A DNA stretch of 41,189 nucleotides from Clostridium punense (GCF_017874425.1 NZ_JAGGLL010000032.1:1-41189), one strand, 5' to 3'; shown: positions 10,769 through 20,581, counted from the stretch's first letter. Made by a program: numbers and translations. The notes: generated by a model from the letters alone, not told the origin.

Positions 10769-10949
10769 ATTTTATAGAAAGTACATATCACCACTTAAAG
10801 CACCTTGTTGTATCTATGTCCCCACATGTTCTGAGTATGCAATAGAAGCAATAGAAAGATATGGGGCAATAAAAGGTGGTTTTATGGCATTAAAGAGGAT
10901 TCTAAGATGTCATCCGTATCATAAGGGTGGTTATGACCCAGTAAAATAA
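10737..10949 (+). CDS. yidD: Membrane protein insertion efficiency factor YidD
   Basis: A 70-residue YidD protein. Diagnostic features: YRKYISPLK near the N-terminus, three conserved cysteines in [12 protein letters not shown], and the final [11 protein letters not shown]. The family is membrane-associated and aids YidC/Sec-dependent insertion. It begins inside rnpA (32-base overlap), suggesting translational coupling, and yidC follows after 20 bases. A TTG directly after the ATG is a possible alternative start. Confidence 0.95.
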   Translation: MLKKILLKVIKFYRKYISPLKAPCCIYVPTCSEYAIEAIERYGAIKGGFMALKRILRCHPYHKGGYDPVK

Positions 10950-10969
10950 AATATTAGGAGGGTTTAAAT

Positions 10970-11635
10970 TTGACGACATTCTTAAATAAAATGTTTGAAA
11001 ATTTTTTTAATGGCATTCATGGATTAGTTCAAAATATGGTATCAGATCCAAATTGGTCTTTTGGTATTACTATAATACTGTTTACTGTTGCTATTAGGGT
11101 ATTGTTATTACCATTAAGCATAAGACAAACAAAATCTACAGCAAAAATGAGTGCTATTCAGCCAGAAATAAAGAGAGTTCAAGAAAAGTATAAAAAGGAT
11201 CCTCAAAAAGCACAGCAAGAGGTTATGAAACTTTATAAAGATAATAATGTAAGTCCAATGGGTGGATGTTTACCAATGCTTATTCAGTTTCCAATAGTAA
11301 TTGCAATGTTTTATGTGTTACAGCATATTAATTATGGAGACGCAAGCTTTTTATGGCTAAAACCATTATCATCACCAGATAAAACTTATATAATGCCGAT
11401 AATTTCAGGTTTAACAACTTATTTATCTACTAAATCAATGCAAGCAGGCGGAGATGATGCAGCAGCTAAGCAAGCATCTACAATGAATATTGGTATGTCC
11501 ATATTCTTTGTTTTTATGTCTCTTAAGTTTTCAGGAGCAGTAGTATTTTATTGGGTTGTAAACAACATAATTCAATTACTTCAAAACTTATTACTAAAAA
11601 AAGAATTTAAAAAACCAAATACAGAAGTATTATAA
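10970..11635 (+). CDS. yidC: Membrane protein insertase YidC/Oxa1 family
   Basis: An insertase that places membrane proteins alone or with SecYEG. It has 221 residues, a short Gram-positive form without the large periplasmic domain. The conserved groove arginine is R43 in FTVAIRVLLLPLS. A basic cytoplasmic hairpin rich in K/Q follows, then TM segments including GGCLPMLIQFPIVIAMFYVL. No lipobox cysteine is seen in the first 25 residues. The start is TTG: AGGAGGG at 10956-10962 sits 7 bases before it, and no ATG is nearer than codon 8. Between yidD and jag, as usual. Confidence 0.95.
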   Translation: MTTFLNKMFENFFNGIHGLVQNMVSDPNWSFGITIILFTVAIRVLLLPLSIRQTKSTAKMSAIQPEIKRVQEKYKKDPQKAQQEVMKLYKDNNVSPMGGCLPMLIQFPIVIAMFYVLQHINYGDASFLWLKPLSSPDKTYIMPIISGLTTYLSTKSMQAGGDDAAAKQASTMNIGMSIFFVFMSLKFSGAVVFYWVVNNIIQLLQNLLLKKEFKKPNTEVL

Positions 11636-11674
11636 TATAGCCTATTTTAATAGTAGAAAGGCGGTGCCTAGGGT

Positions 11675-12301
11675 ATGAAAACTATAGAAAGCATGGGGAA
11701 AACTACTGAAGATGCTATTAAAAATGCATTATCAGAGTTAAAGGTTACTGAAGATAAGGTTACTATTGAGGTTTTAGAAGAAGGTAGCAAAGGATTTTTA
11801 AATATTATTGGTGTAAAGCCAGCTAAAGTTAGGGTTACAGTTAAAAGAGATTACATTGCTGAAGCTTATGATTTTTTAAGAGAAGTTTTAAATTCTATGA
11901 AAATTAAGGCTGAAATAAAAATTAAAGAAGAAGGCAATGATGTAAAAATTAATTTAGTTGGTCCTAATATGGGGATTTTAATAGGCTATAGAGGAGAAAC
12001 TTTGGATTCTCTTCAATACTTAGTAAGTTTGGTTATAAATAAAGATCACAATAATGAGTATAAAAGAGTAATTCTAGATACAGAGAACTATAGATTCAAT
12101 AGACAAGAAACTTTAAGGAAGCTTGCATCAAAAATGGCTTATAAAGTTAGAGTTGGTGGAAAGACCTTAAAATTAGAGCCTATGAATCCATATGAAAGAA
12201 GAGTAATACATTCTACGTTACAAAACGACCCTTATGTTAAAACTTATAGTGAGGGTGAAGAACCTTATAGAAGAGTAGTTATTGAATTAAAGAAAGCTTA
12301 A
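11675..12301 (+). CDS. jag: RNA-binding protein Jag (KhpB)
   Basis: A protein of 208 residues with three parts: a Jag-N domain (about 1-52, starting MKTIESMGKTTEDAIKNAL), a KH domain (about 65-145, with IGYRGETLDSLQYLV) and an R3H domain (about 146-205, with ERRVIH). Jag/KhpB pairs with KhpA as an RNA chaperone linked to cell division and envelope control in Firmicutes. AAAGGCGGTG precedes the ATG. Last gene of the rpmH-rnpA-yidD-yidC-jag unit; its stop codon lies inside the terminator hairpin. Confidence 0.95.
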   Translation: MKTIESMGKTTEDAIKNALSELKVTEDKVTIEVLEEGSKGFLNIIGVKPAKVRVTVKRDYIAEAYDFLREVLNSMKIKAEIKIKEEGNDVKINLVGPNMGILIGYRGETLDSLQYLVSLVINKDHNNEYKRVILDTENYRFNRQETLRKLASKMAYKVRVGGKTLKLEPMNPYERRVIHSTLQNDPYVKTYSEGEEPYRRVVIELKKA

Positions 12302-12318
12302 TAGGCTTTCTTTTTATT
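12291..12318 (+). terminator. Terminator at the end of jag
   Basis: AGAAAGC, a 7-base loop, GCTTTCT and then TTTTATT. The left arm encodes the last residues of Jag and the stop codon lies in the loop. Confidence 0.85.
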
Positions 12319-12428
12319 ATGTTTAGATTAAAACTTATCATATAAAAAGTTCAATTTGATACATAATAATACAATAAGTTAATGACATAGCTTAGAGTAT
12401 AATTTATAATAAGCTTGTATATTAAAAG

Positions 12429-12460
12429 CTAGCAATATAGAAGTTATTGCTAGTTTAATT
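12429..12460. terminator. Hairpin in the jag-mnmE gap
   Basis: CTAGCAATA, 7-base loop, TATTGCTAG (9 bp, perfect), followed by TTTAATTTATA. It may be a second terminator for read-through from jag. On the minus strand it is followed by AAAA-poor sequence, so plus-strand use is favoured. Confidence 0.45.
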
Positions 12461-12532
12461 TATATTTTCTATTAGATTATAGGATATAATTGGAAGTAAG
12501 GGACAAAATATAGATATATTTGTTTAAGTATA

Positions 12533-12582
12533 GGGAACCAGAATTAGAACTTAACTTATACATGAGTCCTGATCTGGTTCCC
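12533..12582. repeat. Long hairpin, copy A of a related family
   Basis: GGGAACCAGA (12533-12542) pairs with TCTGGTTCCC (12573-12582) around a 30-base loop containing GAACTT and ACTTATACATGAGTC. The same kind of stem and loop recurs at 33681-33739 and 35632-35680. The rest of the 12302-12822 gap is AT-rich with no gene. Confidence 0.6.
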
Positions 12583-12785
12583 CTAAGGGTTTATGAAGAT
12601 AAATTTTATTCATACTGAATAAATTAAAGTATGGTTCCAAAGCAGCACGAAAAATGAACCTGTTCAAAATGAAATAAAGATAAGAATATATTAAGATAAG
12701 AAGATAAGAAGATATAGTATTTTAGCTGGTTATAACTGTTATATAAATAATTAAACTTAGTTTACTTTATATTTGAGCCAGCAAC

Positions 12786-12791
12786 TATAAT
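12786..12791 (+). promoter_or_regulatory. Candidate -10 element for mnmE
   Basis: A perfect TATAAT 32 bases before the mnmE ATG. The sequence at -35 distance (TTACTT/TACTTT) is a poor match, so this is only a candidate. Confidence 0.35.
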
Positions 12792-12822
12792 ATAGATACT
12801 TTCATAAATAGGAGTGATAAAC

Positions 12823-14199
12823 ATGAAAGATTTTGATACTATTGCAGCTATAGCTACTAGTTTAGGAGAAGGCGGTATTGCAATTGTCAGAGTATCAGGA
12901 GATAAGGCTTTACAAATTGTTTCAAGGATTTTTAAAGGAAGAAATGGAAGAACCATTGATGATATTAAAACTTACACTATGAGATATGGATATATTATTG
13001 ATGAAAATAATGAACATATAGATGAAGTTATAGTATCTTTTATGAAGGGGCCAAGAAGCTTTACAGCTGAAGATACAATTGAAATAAACTGTCATGGGGG
13101 AGTAGTAGCTACTAATAAAATTTTAGAGCAAGTGATAAAAAATGGAGCTAGACTGGCAGACCCAGGGGAGTTCACTAAGAGAGCCTTTTTAAATGGGAGA
13201 ATAGACTTATCTCAAGCAGAAGCAGTAATTGATATTATTAGAGCGAAAACAGATCTTAGTATGAAATCTGCCCTTATGCAAAGTGAGGGAGGAGTATCAA
13301 AGGAGATTAGAAGACTTAGAGAAACCTTACTTTCAACTATAGCTCATATAGAAGCCACAGTTGATTATCCAGAGGACGATCTAGAAGAGGTTACTGCAGA
13401 TATGGCTGTAAAACAACTTTTAGAGATTAAGGATGAAATAGGGGAGCTAATTGAAACATCAGAAGAAGGCAAGATATTAAGAGAAGGTTTAAGTACAGTA
13501 ATAGTTGGAAAGCCTAATGTAGGTAAATCTTCTCTATTAAATGCTTTAACAAAAGAAAATAGAGCTATAGTAACTGATGTACCAGGCACTACAAGAGATG
13601 TAATAGAGGAATATATAAATATTTCTGGAGTTCCAATTAAGGTAATTGATACTGCTGGAATTAGAGAAACGGAAGATGTAGTGGAAAAGATCGGGGTAGA
13701 AAGATCTAAGGAAAAAATAAATGAGGCTGACTTAGTTCTTTTAATGTTGGATTCTAGTAGAGAGTTAGATGAGGAAGATAAAGAAATAATAAGCCATATT
13801 AAAGATAAGAAATATATTGTTTTATTAAATAAATCTGATTTAGATGTTAAAATAAATAAAGATGATTTAAAAGAACTTAATTCAAAGTATATGATTAACA
13901 TTTCTGTAAAAACAGGTGAAGGAATAAATGAAGTAAAAACTACCATTAAAGAATTATTCTTTAAAGGAGAGATAAATGCAAATAACATTATTATAACCAA
14001 TACTCGCCATAAAGAAGCTTTATTTAGAGCTAAGGAAAGTATAGTTAGTGCTATAGATGTATTAAATAATACTTTTGCCATAGATTTAGCTTCTATAGAC
14101 ATTAGAAATGCTTGGTCATATTTGGGCGAAATAACAGGAGATTCTCTTGAAGAGAATATTATTGATAAAATATTTAAAGAGTTTTGTTTAGGAAAGTAG
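12823..14199 (+). CDS. mnmE: tRNA modification GTPase MnmE
   Basis: With MnmG it makes the 5-carboxymethylaminomethyl (or taurine-like) group on wobble U34. In 458 residues: an N-terminal formyl-THF-binding domain, a helical domain, and an inserted G domain with G1 GKPNVGKS (229-236), G2 DVPGTT (252-257), G3 [10 protein letters not shown] (276-285) and NKSD near 338. The C-terminus is the catalytic CxGK motif, here FCLGK. AGGAG lies 8 bases before the ATG; a GTG three codons upstream lies within that site and is rejected. mnmG follows at once. Confidence 0.97.
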   Translation: MKDFDTIAAIATSLGEGGIAIVRVSGDKALQIVSRIFKGRNGRTIDDIKTYTMRYGYIIDENNEHIDEVIVSFMKGPRSFTAEDTIEINCHGGVVATNKILEQVIKNGARLADPGEFTKRAFLNGRIDLSQAEAVIDIIRAKTDLSMKSALMQSEGGVSKEIRRLRETLLSTIAHIEATVDYPEDDLEEVTADMAVKQLLEIKDEIGELIETSEEGKILREGLSTVIVGKPNVGKSSLLNALTKENRAIVTDVPGTTRDVIEEYINISGVPIKVIDTAGIRETEDVVEKIGVERSKEKINEADLVLLMLDSSRELDEEDKEIISHIKDKKYIVLLNKSDLDVKINKDDLKELNSKYMINISVKTGEGINEVKTTIKELFFKGEINANNIIITNTRHKEALFRAKESIVSAIDVLNNTFAIDLASIDIRNAWSYLGEITGDSLEENIIDKIFKEFCLGK

Positions 14200-14207
14200 G
14201 TGAGCTT

Positions 14208-16115
14208 ATGAAATATGTTGCAGGAGATTATGATGTAGTTGTAATTGGAGCTGGTCATGCAGGTTGTGAAGCTGCACTAGCTACAGCTAGAATGAATTGT
14301 AAAACTCTAATGTGTACTTTGAACTTAGATAGTGTAGCATTTATGCCTTGTAACCCTAATATTGGGGGAACAGCAAAGGGACATTTAGTCAGAGAAATAG
14401 ATGCTTTAGGTGGAGAAATGGGTATTAATATTGACCATACCTATATTCAGTCAAGAATGCTAAATACATCAAAGGGCCCAGCAGTTCATTCTTTAAGGGC
14501 TCAAGCAGATAAAAAAAGATATTCTGAAAGAATGAAGAATGTTATTGAGAAAGAACCTAATTTATATCTAAAGCAACTTGAAGTTGTAAGCATAGATGTT
14601 GAAGATAATAAAGTTAAAGGAGTTCTTACTAGACATGGAGCTTATTTCACTTGTAGAGCAGTAATTTTAACTAGTGGTACATATTTAAAATCTCAAGTAA
14701 TAATTGGAGAAGTAACCTTAAATGAAGGACCAAGTGGGCTATTCCCTGCCAATGAGTTATCAAGTTCTTTGGAATCACTTGGAATATCCCTAAGAAGATT
14801 TAAAACAGGAACTCCAGCTAGAGTCAATAGAAGATCCGTGGATTTTTCAAAAATGGAGGAACAAAGAGGAGATGAAAAGGTAGTACCTTTTTCATTTATA
14901 AGTGAAAATATTGAAAGACCTCAAGTTTCTTGTTATCTAACTTATACCAATGAAAGAACCCATGAGGTTATAATGGAAAATATACATAGATCTCCGTTAT
15001 ATAATGGTTCTATAAAAAGTACGGGACCTAGATATTGTCCTTCCATAGAGGATAAGGTAATGAGATTCAGAGATAAGGAAAGACATCAATTATTTGTTGA
15101 ACCAGAAGGAGAATATACAGAAGAACTTTACCTTCAAGGGATGAGTAGCTCTCTTCCAGAAGATGTACAAATAGAGATGCTTAAAACAATTCCAGGGCTT
15201 GAAAATGTGGAAATGATGAGAACTGCTTATGCAATTGAGTATGATTGTATAGATCCAACTCAACTAAAACCAACCTTGGAATTTAAGCATATTGATGGAT
15301 TTTTCTCAGCAGGGCAGGTAAATGGAAGTTCTGGATATGAGGAAGCAGCAGGCCAAGGAATATTAGCAGGAATAAATGCTGCATTAAAACTTCAAAATAG
15401 AGAACCATTAGTTTTAAGTAGATCTGATGCTTACATTGGAGTTTTAGTGGACGATTTAGTTACTAAAGGAACTAATGAACCTTATAGAATGATGACTTCA
15501 CGTTCAGAGTATAGACTGCTTTTAAGGCAAGATAATGCAGATTTAAGATTAACGGAAATAGGATATAAAGTAGGACTAGTTACAGAGGAAAGATATAATA
15601 AGTTTACTTCTAAAAAAGAGGATATAGAAAAAGAGATTGAAAGAATAAAATCATTGCAGATAACTAACAAAAGAGAAGTTAATGAGTTTTTAGAAAGTAA
15701 AGGTTCTGTAGCATTAAGAAAGCCTATTAGCCTATACGAACTTATAAAACGTTCAGAGTTAGACTATTATAACGTAGCTGAATTAGACTTAGAAAGACAA
15801 GAACTAAGTGAGGCAGTAAAAGAGCAGGTTAATATAGTTTCTAAGTATGAAGGTTATATTACAAAACAGCTAGAGCAAATTAATCAATTCAAAAAGTATG
15901 AGGAGAAGCTTATACCTAAAGATTTGAATTATGAAGATATAAAAGGTTTACGAATTGAAGCAATACAAAAACTAAACAACATTAGACCTATTAGCATAGG
16001 GCAAGCATCTAGGATATCTGGAGTTTCCCCTGCAGATATTTCTGTTCTGCTTATTTATTTAGAACAAAGAAATAGAATTAATGCTAATAGTGACAATATA
16101 GAGAAAAGTGAATAG
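14208..16115 (+). CDS. mnmG: tRNA uridine 5-carboxymethylaminomethyl modification enzyme MnmG
   Basis: FAD/NADH-dependent partner of MnmE. In 635 residues: an N-terminal FAD dinucleotide fold with [15 protein letters not shown], then [33 protein letters not shown], and the C-terminal helical MnmE/tRNA-binding region. GTAGGTGAG lies before ATG 14208; the frame is open back to a TTG at 14184 inside mnmE, but it lacks a ribosome site and the family starts close to the FAD motif. 8 bases after mnmE. Confidence 0.97.
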   Translation: MKYVAGDYDVVVIGAGHAGCEAALATARMNCKTLMCTLNLDSVAFMPCNPNIGGTAKGHLVREIDALGGEMGINIDHTYIQSRMLNTSKGPAVHSLRAQADKKRYSERMKNVIEKEPNLYLKQLEVVSIDVEDNKVKGVLTRHGAYFTCRAVILTSGTYLKSQVIIGEVTLNEGPSGLFPANELSSSLESLGISLRRFKTGTPARVNRRSVDFSKMEEQRGDEKVVPFSFISENIERPQVSCYLTYTNERTHEVIMENIHRSPLYNGSIKSTGPRYCPSIEDKVMRFRDKERHQLFVEPEGEYTEELYLQGMSSSLPEDVQIEMLKTIPGLENVEMMRTAYAIEYDCIDPTQLKPTLEFKHIDGFFSAGQVNGSSGYEEAAGQGILAGINAALKLQNREPLVLSRSDAYIGVLVDDLVTKGTNEPYRMMTSRSEYRLLLRQDNADLRLTEIGYKVGLVTEERYNKFTSKKEDIEKEIERIKSLQITNKREVNEFLESKGSVALRKPISLYELIKRSELDYYNVAELDLERQELSEAVKEQVNIVSKYEGYITKQLEQINQFKKYEEKLIPKDLNYEDIKGLRIEAIQKLNNIRPISIGQASRISGVSPADISVLLIYLEQRNRINANSDNIEKSE

Positions 16116-16131
16116 ACCTTTGGAGGTATTT

Positions 16132-16851
16132 ATGGAGTATTTTGATATTTTAAATGAAGCTAGTAACAATGAAGGCTTGGAATTCAATGAGGATAAATAT
16201 AGTAAATTTATAAAATATAAGGAACTTATTAAGGAATGGAATGAAAAAGTTAATCTAACAGCTATTACTGAAGATAAAGAGATAATACAAAAACATTTTA
16301 TTGATTCCATTAAGGTTTTTAAATGTGAAGAACTAAAGAATGCAAGAAAAATTATCGATATAGGTACTGGGGGAGGATTTCCTGGAATACCTATGAAAAT
16401 AATAAATCCTACTTCAAAAATTGTACTTTTAGATTCTTTAAATAAAAGAATTAACTTTTTAAATGAAGTTATAAGAGAACTAAACCTAGAAAATATAGAA
16501 ACTATACATGGTAGAGCAGAGGACTTTGCAAAGGAAGTTAAATATAGAGAAAAATTTGATGCAGCAGTTTCTAGGGCAGTAGCAAATTTGGCAGTACTTA
16601 GCGAATTTTGCTTACCTTATGTAAAAGTTGGAGGATATTTTGTAGCAATGAAGGGTCCAGCAATCGATGAAGAGATGAAGGATGCAAAAAATGCTATAAA
16701 ACTTCTTGGGGGAGAAGTAGAAAAAATTCTAAAAGTAGATATTGAAGGTAGTGACTTAAATCATAATTTAGTCGTAATAAGAAAGATTAAGGAAACTCCT
16801 AAAAAATATCCACGAAAAGCTGGAATGGTAACTAAAAATCCTCTAAAATAA
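16132..16851 (+). CDS. rsmG: 16S rRNA (guanine527-N7)-methyltransferase RsmG
   Basis: A SAM-dependent enzyme that methylates G527 in the 530 loop of 16S rRNA; loss confers low-level streptomycin resistance in other bacteria. It has 239 residues, with an N-terminal segment [18 protein letters not shown], the SAM motif [15 protein letters not shown], and [20 protein letters not shown] lies 5 bases before ATG 16132, so a GTG at 16108 overlapping mnmG is rejected. 16 bases after mnmG; same unit. Confidence 0.96.
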   Translation: MEYFDILNEASNNEGLEFNEDKYSKFIKYKELIKEWNEKVNLTAITEDKEIIQKHFIDSIKVFKCEELKNARKIIDIGTGGGFPGIPMKIINPTSKIVLLDSLNKRINFLNEVIRELNLENIETIHGRAEDFAKEVKYREKFDAAVSRAVANLAVLSEFCLPYVKVGGYFVAMKGPAIDEEMKDAKNAIKLLGGEVEKILKVDIEGSDLNHNLVVIRKIKETPKKYPRKAGMVTKNPLK

Positions 16852-16949
16852 TGTATAATAATATTTGTTAAATTATAAGAAAAAAGAAGGGATTTTGAAA
16901 CTTATATAGAATTGTAAATATAAGGAAATATACAGAGGGATGGTACATT

Positions 16950-17729
16950 ATGGAAAAAAATGTTAGTTTTATATCTACAGATTTAATAGCTCCAAATACT
17001 TATCAACCTAGGAAAGTATTTAATGATAATACTATAGAAGAACTTGCTCAGTCTATAAAGGCTTACGGTATAATTCAGCCACTTTCAGTTAGAAAACTAG
17101 GAGAAGACAAATATGAGCTTGTAGCAGGGGAGAGGAGACTTAGAGCTGCTAAGCTTGCTGGTCTATCTGAGGTTCCTGCTATAGTGGTAGATATAAGTGA
17201 TAAGGATTCAGCTGCCATTGCACTTTTAGAAAATTTACAAAGAGAAGATTTAAATTTTTATGAGGAAGCTTTAGCTTATTATAATTTAATTCAAGATCAT
17301 TCTTATACTCAGGAGCAGTTAGCTCAAACTATCGGCAAAAAGCAATCTACTATTGCTAATAAGTTAAGAATTTTAAAACTGCCACCTGAAATAACAAATA
17401 CAATTATTGAGAATAAGTTAACTGAGCGTCACGCAAGAGCCTTGTTAAAATTACCTACTGTAGAATTACAAAAAGAGGTTCTTGAAAAGGTTGTAGAAAA
17501 ATCTTTAAATGTTAAAAATACTGAAGAGTTAATTGATAGAGAACTTTTAAAATTAGCTAATGGCGAAGTTGCCGCAGATGGCAAAAAAAGAATTAAGGGA
17601 ATATTCAATGCTGCGATTTATGTTAACACTGTAAAACAAGTGTTCGATAAATATGGAATTGATGCTAAATATAGATCAAAAGAATTAGAAGATAGTATTC
17701 AAGTTACTATTACAATTCAAAAAAAGTAA
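16950..17729 (+). CDS. noc: Nucleoid occlusion protein Noc (ParB family)
   Basis: A ParB-family CTPase of 259 residues. The ParB core starts at residue 9 (IAPNTYQPRK), the CTP motif GERRLR is at 60-65, then the HTH with GKKQSTIANKLRILKLP and LTERHARALL. These HTH features match B. subtilis Noc (GKGQSTIANK, ITERHARAL) and not Spo0J (SRP/S-IAN, GHGR), so the Noc call rests on specificity residues as well as position. Noc inhibits division over the nucleoid. The N-terminus is very short and lacks the amphipathic membrane-binding helix known in B. subtilis. AGAGGGATGG precedes the ATG. Confidence 0.88.
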   Translation: MEKNVSFISTDLIAPNTYQPRKVFNDNTIEELAQSIKAYGIIQPLSVRKLGEDKYELVAGERRLRAAKLAGLSEVPAIVVDISDKDSAAIALLENLQREDLNFYEEALAYYNLIQDHSYTQEQLAQTIGKKQSTIANKLRILKLPPEITNTIIENKLTERHARALLKLPTVELQKEVLEKVVEKSLNVKNTEELIDRELLKLANGEVAADGKKRIKGIFNAAIYVNTVKQVFDKYGIDAKYRSKELEDSIQVTITIQKK

Positions 17730-17747
17730 ATTAATAGATAAATTTAA

Positions 17748-17782
17748 GGCATATGTTTCACATGAAACATATGCCTTTTAAC
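17748..17782 (+). terminator. Terminator hairpin of noc containing a parS-like site
   Basis: GGCATATGTTTCA-CA-TGAAACATATGCC, a 13-bp stem with almost no loop, followed by TTTTA. It is 18 bases past the noc stop. Its centre, 17754-17769, is TGTTTCACATGAAACA, one base from the B. subtilis parS consensus TGTTTCACGTGAAACA. It may serve both roles. Confidence 0.7.
17754..17769. promoter_or_regulatory. parS-like site 1 (ParB loading)
   Basis: TGTTTCACATGAAACA, 15 of 16 matches to parS, near parAB. It differs at the central CG, as do the other two sites in this window. Confidence 0.7.
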
Positions 17783-17798
17783 GACACTTGGTAGAGAA

Positions 17799-17820
17799 AG
17801 TTCTACTAAGTAGTAGAACT
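17799..17820. repeat. Inverted repeat downstream of noc
   Basis: AGTTCTACT-AAGT-AGTAGAACT, a perfect 9-bp inverted repeat, 30 bases after parS-like site 1. No T-run follows. Function unknown. The remaining gene-free stretch to parA (17821-18360) is almost pure A/T with no open frame that I can support and no clear promoter pair. Confidence 0.5.
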
Positions 17821-18360
17821 AAATATGCTATAAATATGATAAAATTCTAGAACATTGAATAATTTTACAAGATAAATGTTATTTCAATCACATTAAAGAT
17901 AATAATTATAATATTATTTCAATAAAATTTAATAATATTATACATAAGTACTTTAATAAATTTTATTATAAAGCTATAATAATTAATATAACATAAAATT
18001 CTGTATAAAAAACTGTAAGTTCATGGATTTCATATATTTAATATATAGAATTTATTTATAACTGAGTAATGAGTTTATAAATCATCTATTTATTATATAA
18101 TTCATGATTTTAGATTAATATTATATAAGCTTATCAGTTAAAGTTATGTTTAAATTTATATAAATTTGTAGAAAAGCAATGACAAGGCTTATTAAGTATA
18201 TTATTTACACCTTGGTTCTATTTTAGTGCCTTTATGTGAATAGAGTAGATTACAACTGGGATATTTACATATTAAAAACAATTAAAATATCATAGGATAT
18301 ATATGAAGGTTAATTCTTCATGAAATTTTAGAAATAAGAGAAAGATTGGGGGTTAGAATT

Positions 18361-19131
18361 GTGAAAGTAATATGCGTTTTTAATCAAAAGGGAGGAGTAG
18401 GTAAAACTACTACTAATATTAACTTATGTTCATACTTAGCTATGAATGGTTATAGGGTTTTAGCAATTGATATTGACCCTCAAGGTAATACAACTAGTGG
18501 CTTAGGCTTTGATAAAAGAGAATTAGAATTTTCTATGTATGATGTATTAACATCAGATAAGCCACTAAAAGAGGTAATAAAAAAATGTGAGGTTGTGGAG
18601 AATTTTCATATAGCTCCTTCAACTATGCAACTTGCTGCAGCTGAAGTAGAATTAATAAATGCTCCTCATAGGGAGACAATTTTTAAGAGAAAGTTACAGG
18701 AACTAGGAGATGAATATGATTACATATTTATTGACTGTCCACCTTCTCTTGGCATACTTACTATTAACGCGCTTACAGCAGCTCATTCAGTACTAATACC
18801 TATTCAGTGTGAATTCTATGCACTTGAAGGAGTAAGTCAACTAGTTAATACAATACAGCTTATTAAAAAATCCTTAAATAAGACCCTTGAAATTGAAGGT
18901 GTTGTTATGAGTATGTATGATGCAAGAACAAAACTTTCAAATGAAGTAGTAAGTGAAGTTAAAAAGTACTTTAAGGAAAAAGTGTATAACACTACAATTC
19001 CTAGAAACATTAGACTAGCTGAATCTCCAAGTTTTGGCCTTCCAATTATGCTTTATGATGATAAGTGTAAAGGGGCAGAAGCCTTTGAAGATCTTGCAAA
19101 TGAGTTTTTAAAGAGACAAGGGGGAAAGTAA
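18361..19131 (+). CDS. parA: Chromosome partitioning ATPase ParA (Soj)
   Basis: A Walker-type ATPase that acts with ParB in chromosome segregation and, in Bacillus, controls DnaA activity. It has 256 residues from the GTG start: deviant Walker A KGGVGKTT at 10-17 with the signature lysine, DIDPQGNTT, Walker B YIFIDCPPSLG, and the C-terminal TIPRNIRLAESPS. The start is the GTG at 18361 after GATTGGGGGT; a TTG five codons upstream lies inside that site. The long AT-rich gap to noc suggests its own promoter. parB follows at one base. Confidence 0.96.
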   Translation: MKVICVFNQKGGVGKTTTNINLCSYLAMNGYRVLAIDIDPQGNTTSGLGFDKRELEFSMYDVLTSDKPLKEVIKKCEVVENFHIAPSTMQLAAAEVELINAPHRETIFKRKLQELGDEYDYIFIDCPPSLGILTINALTAAHSVLIPIQCEFYALEGVSQLVNTIQLIKKSLNKTLEIEGVVMSMYDARTKLSNEVVSEVKKYFKEKVYNTTIPRNIRLAESPSFGLPIMLYDDKCKGAEAFEDLANEFLKRQGGK

Positions 19132-19132
19132 T

Positions 19133-19984
19133 ATGATGAAGAAGTCTGCACTAGGAAAGGGACTAGCATCTTTAATTCCAGAAGACAATATTGAAACAGA
19201 AGATAGTAAGTCCATATTAACTGTATCAATTAACTCCATAAAGCCTAATGAAGATCAACCAAGAAAGTACTTTGACCCAGAAAAAATTATGGAGTTAGCA
19301 GAATCTATTAAAGAGCACGGAATAATTCAACCTATCGTTTTAAAAAAGGATGGAGATACTTATACTATCATTGCTGGTGAAAGACGATGGAGAGCCGCAA
19401 AGTCAATTGGATTAAAAGAAGTTCCTGTGGTGATTCTAGATTTATCTGATAGACAAGTATTAGAGGTTTCATTAATTGAGAATATTATAAGAGAAGACTT
19501 AAATCCAATAGAGGAAGCTTTAGCTTATAAAAAGTTAATTAGAGACTTTAGTTTAACTCAAGAGGAAATTAGTAAAAAAGTTTCTAAGTCTAGAAGTGCT
19601 ATAGCTAATTGTATGAGATTATTAAATTTGGATAAGAGAGTTCAAGAATACTTAATTGATGGGGTAATATCTGAGGGCCATGGTAGAGCAATTCTTGGAA
19701 TAGAGGATAATAATGTTCAATACGAGGTTGCACAAAAAGTTATAGATGAAGATTTAAATGTGAGACAAACAGAAAAGTTAATTAAGACTTATGGAAATGA
19801 AAAAGCTCTAAGAGAAAAGAAAAACATTGTAAATCCATATCACAAGGATATTGCAGCTAAGTTAGAGGGATATTTTAATACTAAGGTAGTGTTAAGTGAA
19901 AAAAGTAATAATAAAGGCAAAATAGAGATAGAATATTACTCTGAAGATGATTTACAAAGAATAGTGGAATTACTAAAGGTTTAA
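19133..19984 (+). CDS. parB: Chromosome partitioning protein ParB (Spo0J)
   Basis: The CTP-dependent clamp that loads at parS and spreads. In 283 residues: a Soj-interacting N-terminus (KKSALGKGLASLIP), ParB domain with the CTP motif GERRWRAAK at 82-90 and ENIIREDLNPIEEA, HTH with SKSRSAIANCMRLLNLD and SEGHGRAI, and a C-terminal dimer domain. The HTH residues are ParB-like, contrasting with noc. Two adjacent ATGs; either could be used, with GGGGGAAAG in the parA end as the ribosome site. A parS-like site begins one base after the stop. Confidence 0.96.
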   Translation: MMKKSALGKGLASLIPEDNIETEDSKSILTVSINSIKPNEDQPRKYFDPEKIMELAESIKEHGIIQPIVLKKDGDTYTIIAGERRWRAAKSIGLKEVPVVILDLSDRQVLEVSLIENIIREDLNPIEEALAYKKLIRDFSLTQEEISKKVSKSRSAIANCMRLLNLDKRVQEYLIDGVISEGHGRAILGIEDNNVQYEVAQKVIDEDLNVRQTEKLIKTYGNEKALREKKNIVNPYHKDIAAKLEGYFNTKVVLSEKSNNKGKIEIEYYSEDDLQRIVELLKV

Positions 19985-20000
19985 TGTTTCACATGAAACA
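19985..20000. promoter_or_regulatory. parS-like site 2
   Basis: TGTTTCACATGAAACA, identical to site 1, starting directly after the parB stop codon and before the DUF4446 gene. Confidence 0.75.
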
Positions 20001-20026
20001 AAACATAGGAAGGATGAGAAGAGGCA

Positions 20027-20530
20027 ATGGATAATATACTAACCTTTATTAATGAGCAGCAACTTTACATAACAATTGCACTATGTGCTTTAGTTTTAAT
20101 ATTAATTATAGTAGTAATTACTTGTTTAACAGCTTTGAATAAGTTAGAACGTAAGTACAAAAGACTTATGAGAGGAACAAATAGCAAAAACATAGAGGAA
20201 TTATTATTAAGTTACTTAGATAAAATTGATGAAGTTAAACAAGTTTCAGATGAAGTAAAGACTCTTTGTGATGAAACAACTAAGATAACTACTAATTGCG
20301 TACAAAAAGTATCTATTATTAGATATAAGGCCTTTGAGGATATTGGTAGTGACTTAAGCTACTCAATAGCTATGCTAGATGGTAAGAATAATGGTATTTT
20401 AATAACAAGCATTTATGGAAGAAATGAAAGTACCACCTATGCTAAGCCTATAGACAATGGAATCTCAAGATATGATTTATCTGAAGAAGAAGAAAAAGTA
20501 TTACATCAGGCTATAAATACAGAACACTAA
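20027..20530 (+). CDS. DUF4446 family membrane-anchored protein
   Basis: A protein of 167 residues, recognised as the DUF4446 family that commonly follows parB in clostridia. One N-terminal transmembrane helix (about 15-37, rich in I/L/V), then a charged coiled-coil-like stretch (KLERKYKRLMRGTNSK...), and a C-terminal soluble domain with VSIIRYKAFEDIGSDLSYSI and ISRYDLSEEE. The topology suggests a single-pass anchor with a cytoplasmic domain. Function unknown; a link with segregation or the cell pole is suggested only by position. The parAB transcript may continue into it across parS-like site 2. Confidence 0.85.
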   Translation: MDNILTFINEQQLYITIALCALVLILIIVVITCLTALNKLERKYKRLMRGTNSKNIEELLLSYLDKIDEVKQVSDEVKTLCDETTKITTNCVQKVSIIRYKAFEDIGSDLSYSIAMLDGKNNGILITSIYGRNESTTYAKPIDNGISRYDLSEEEEKVLHQAINTEH

Positions 20531-20539
20531 CAGGTAAGG

Positions 20540-20581
20540 TGCTAAAATTAGGATTAAAATTCTAGTTTTAGTGCTTTTTTA
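20540..20581 (+). terminator. Terminator after the DUF4446 gene
   Basis: GCTAAAATTAG and CTAGTTTTAGTGC form a bulged stem followed by TTTTTTATT, 10 bases past the stop. It probably ends the parA-parB-DUF4446 unit. Confidence 0.7.

Noticed and set aside
14184-14207. TTG start for mnmG inside mnmE
   Set aside because: No ribosome site; the ATG at 14208 has GTAGGTGAG and fits the family length.
13365-14258. 297-codon open frame antisense to mnmE
   Set aside because: It is a low-complexity S/I/L/F-rich shadow of the G-domain coding strand, with no ribosome site or recognisable domain.
16108-16131. GTG start for rsmG overlapping mnmG
   Set aside because: GGAGG lies just before the ATG at 16132, and the protein family begins at that methionine.
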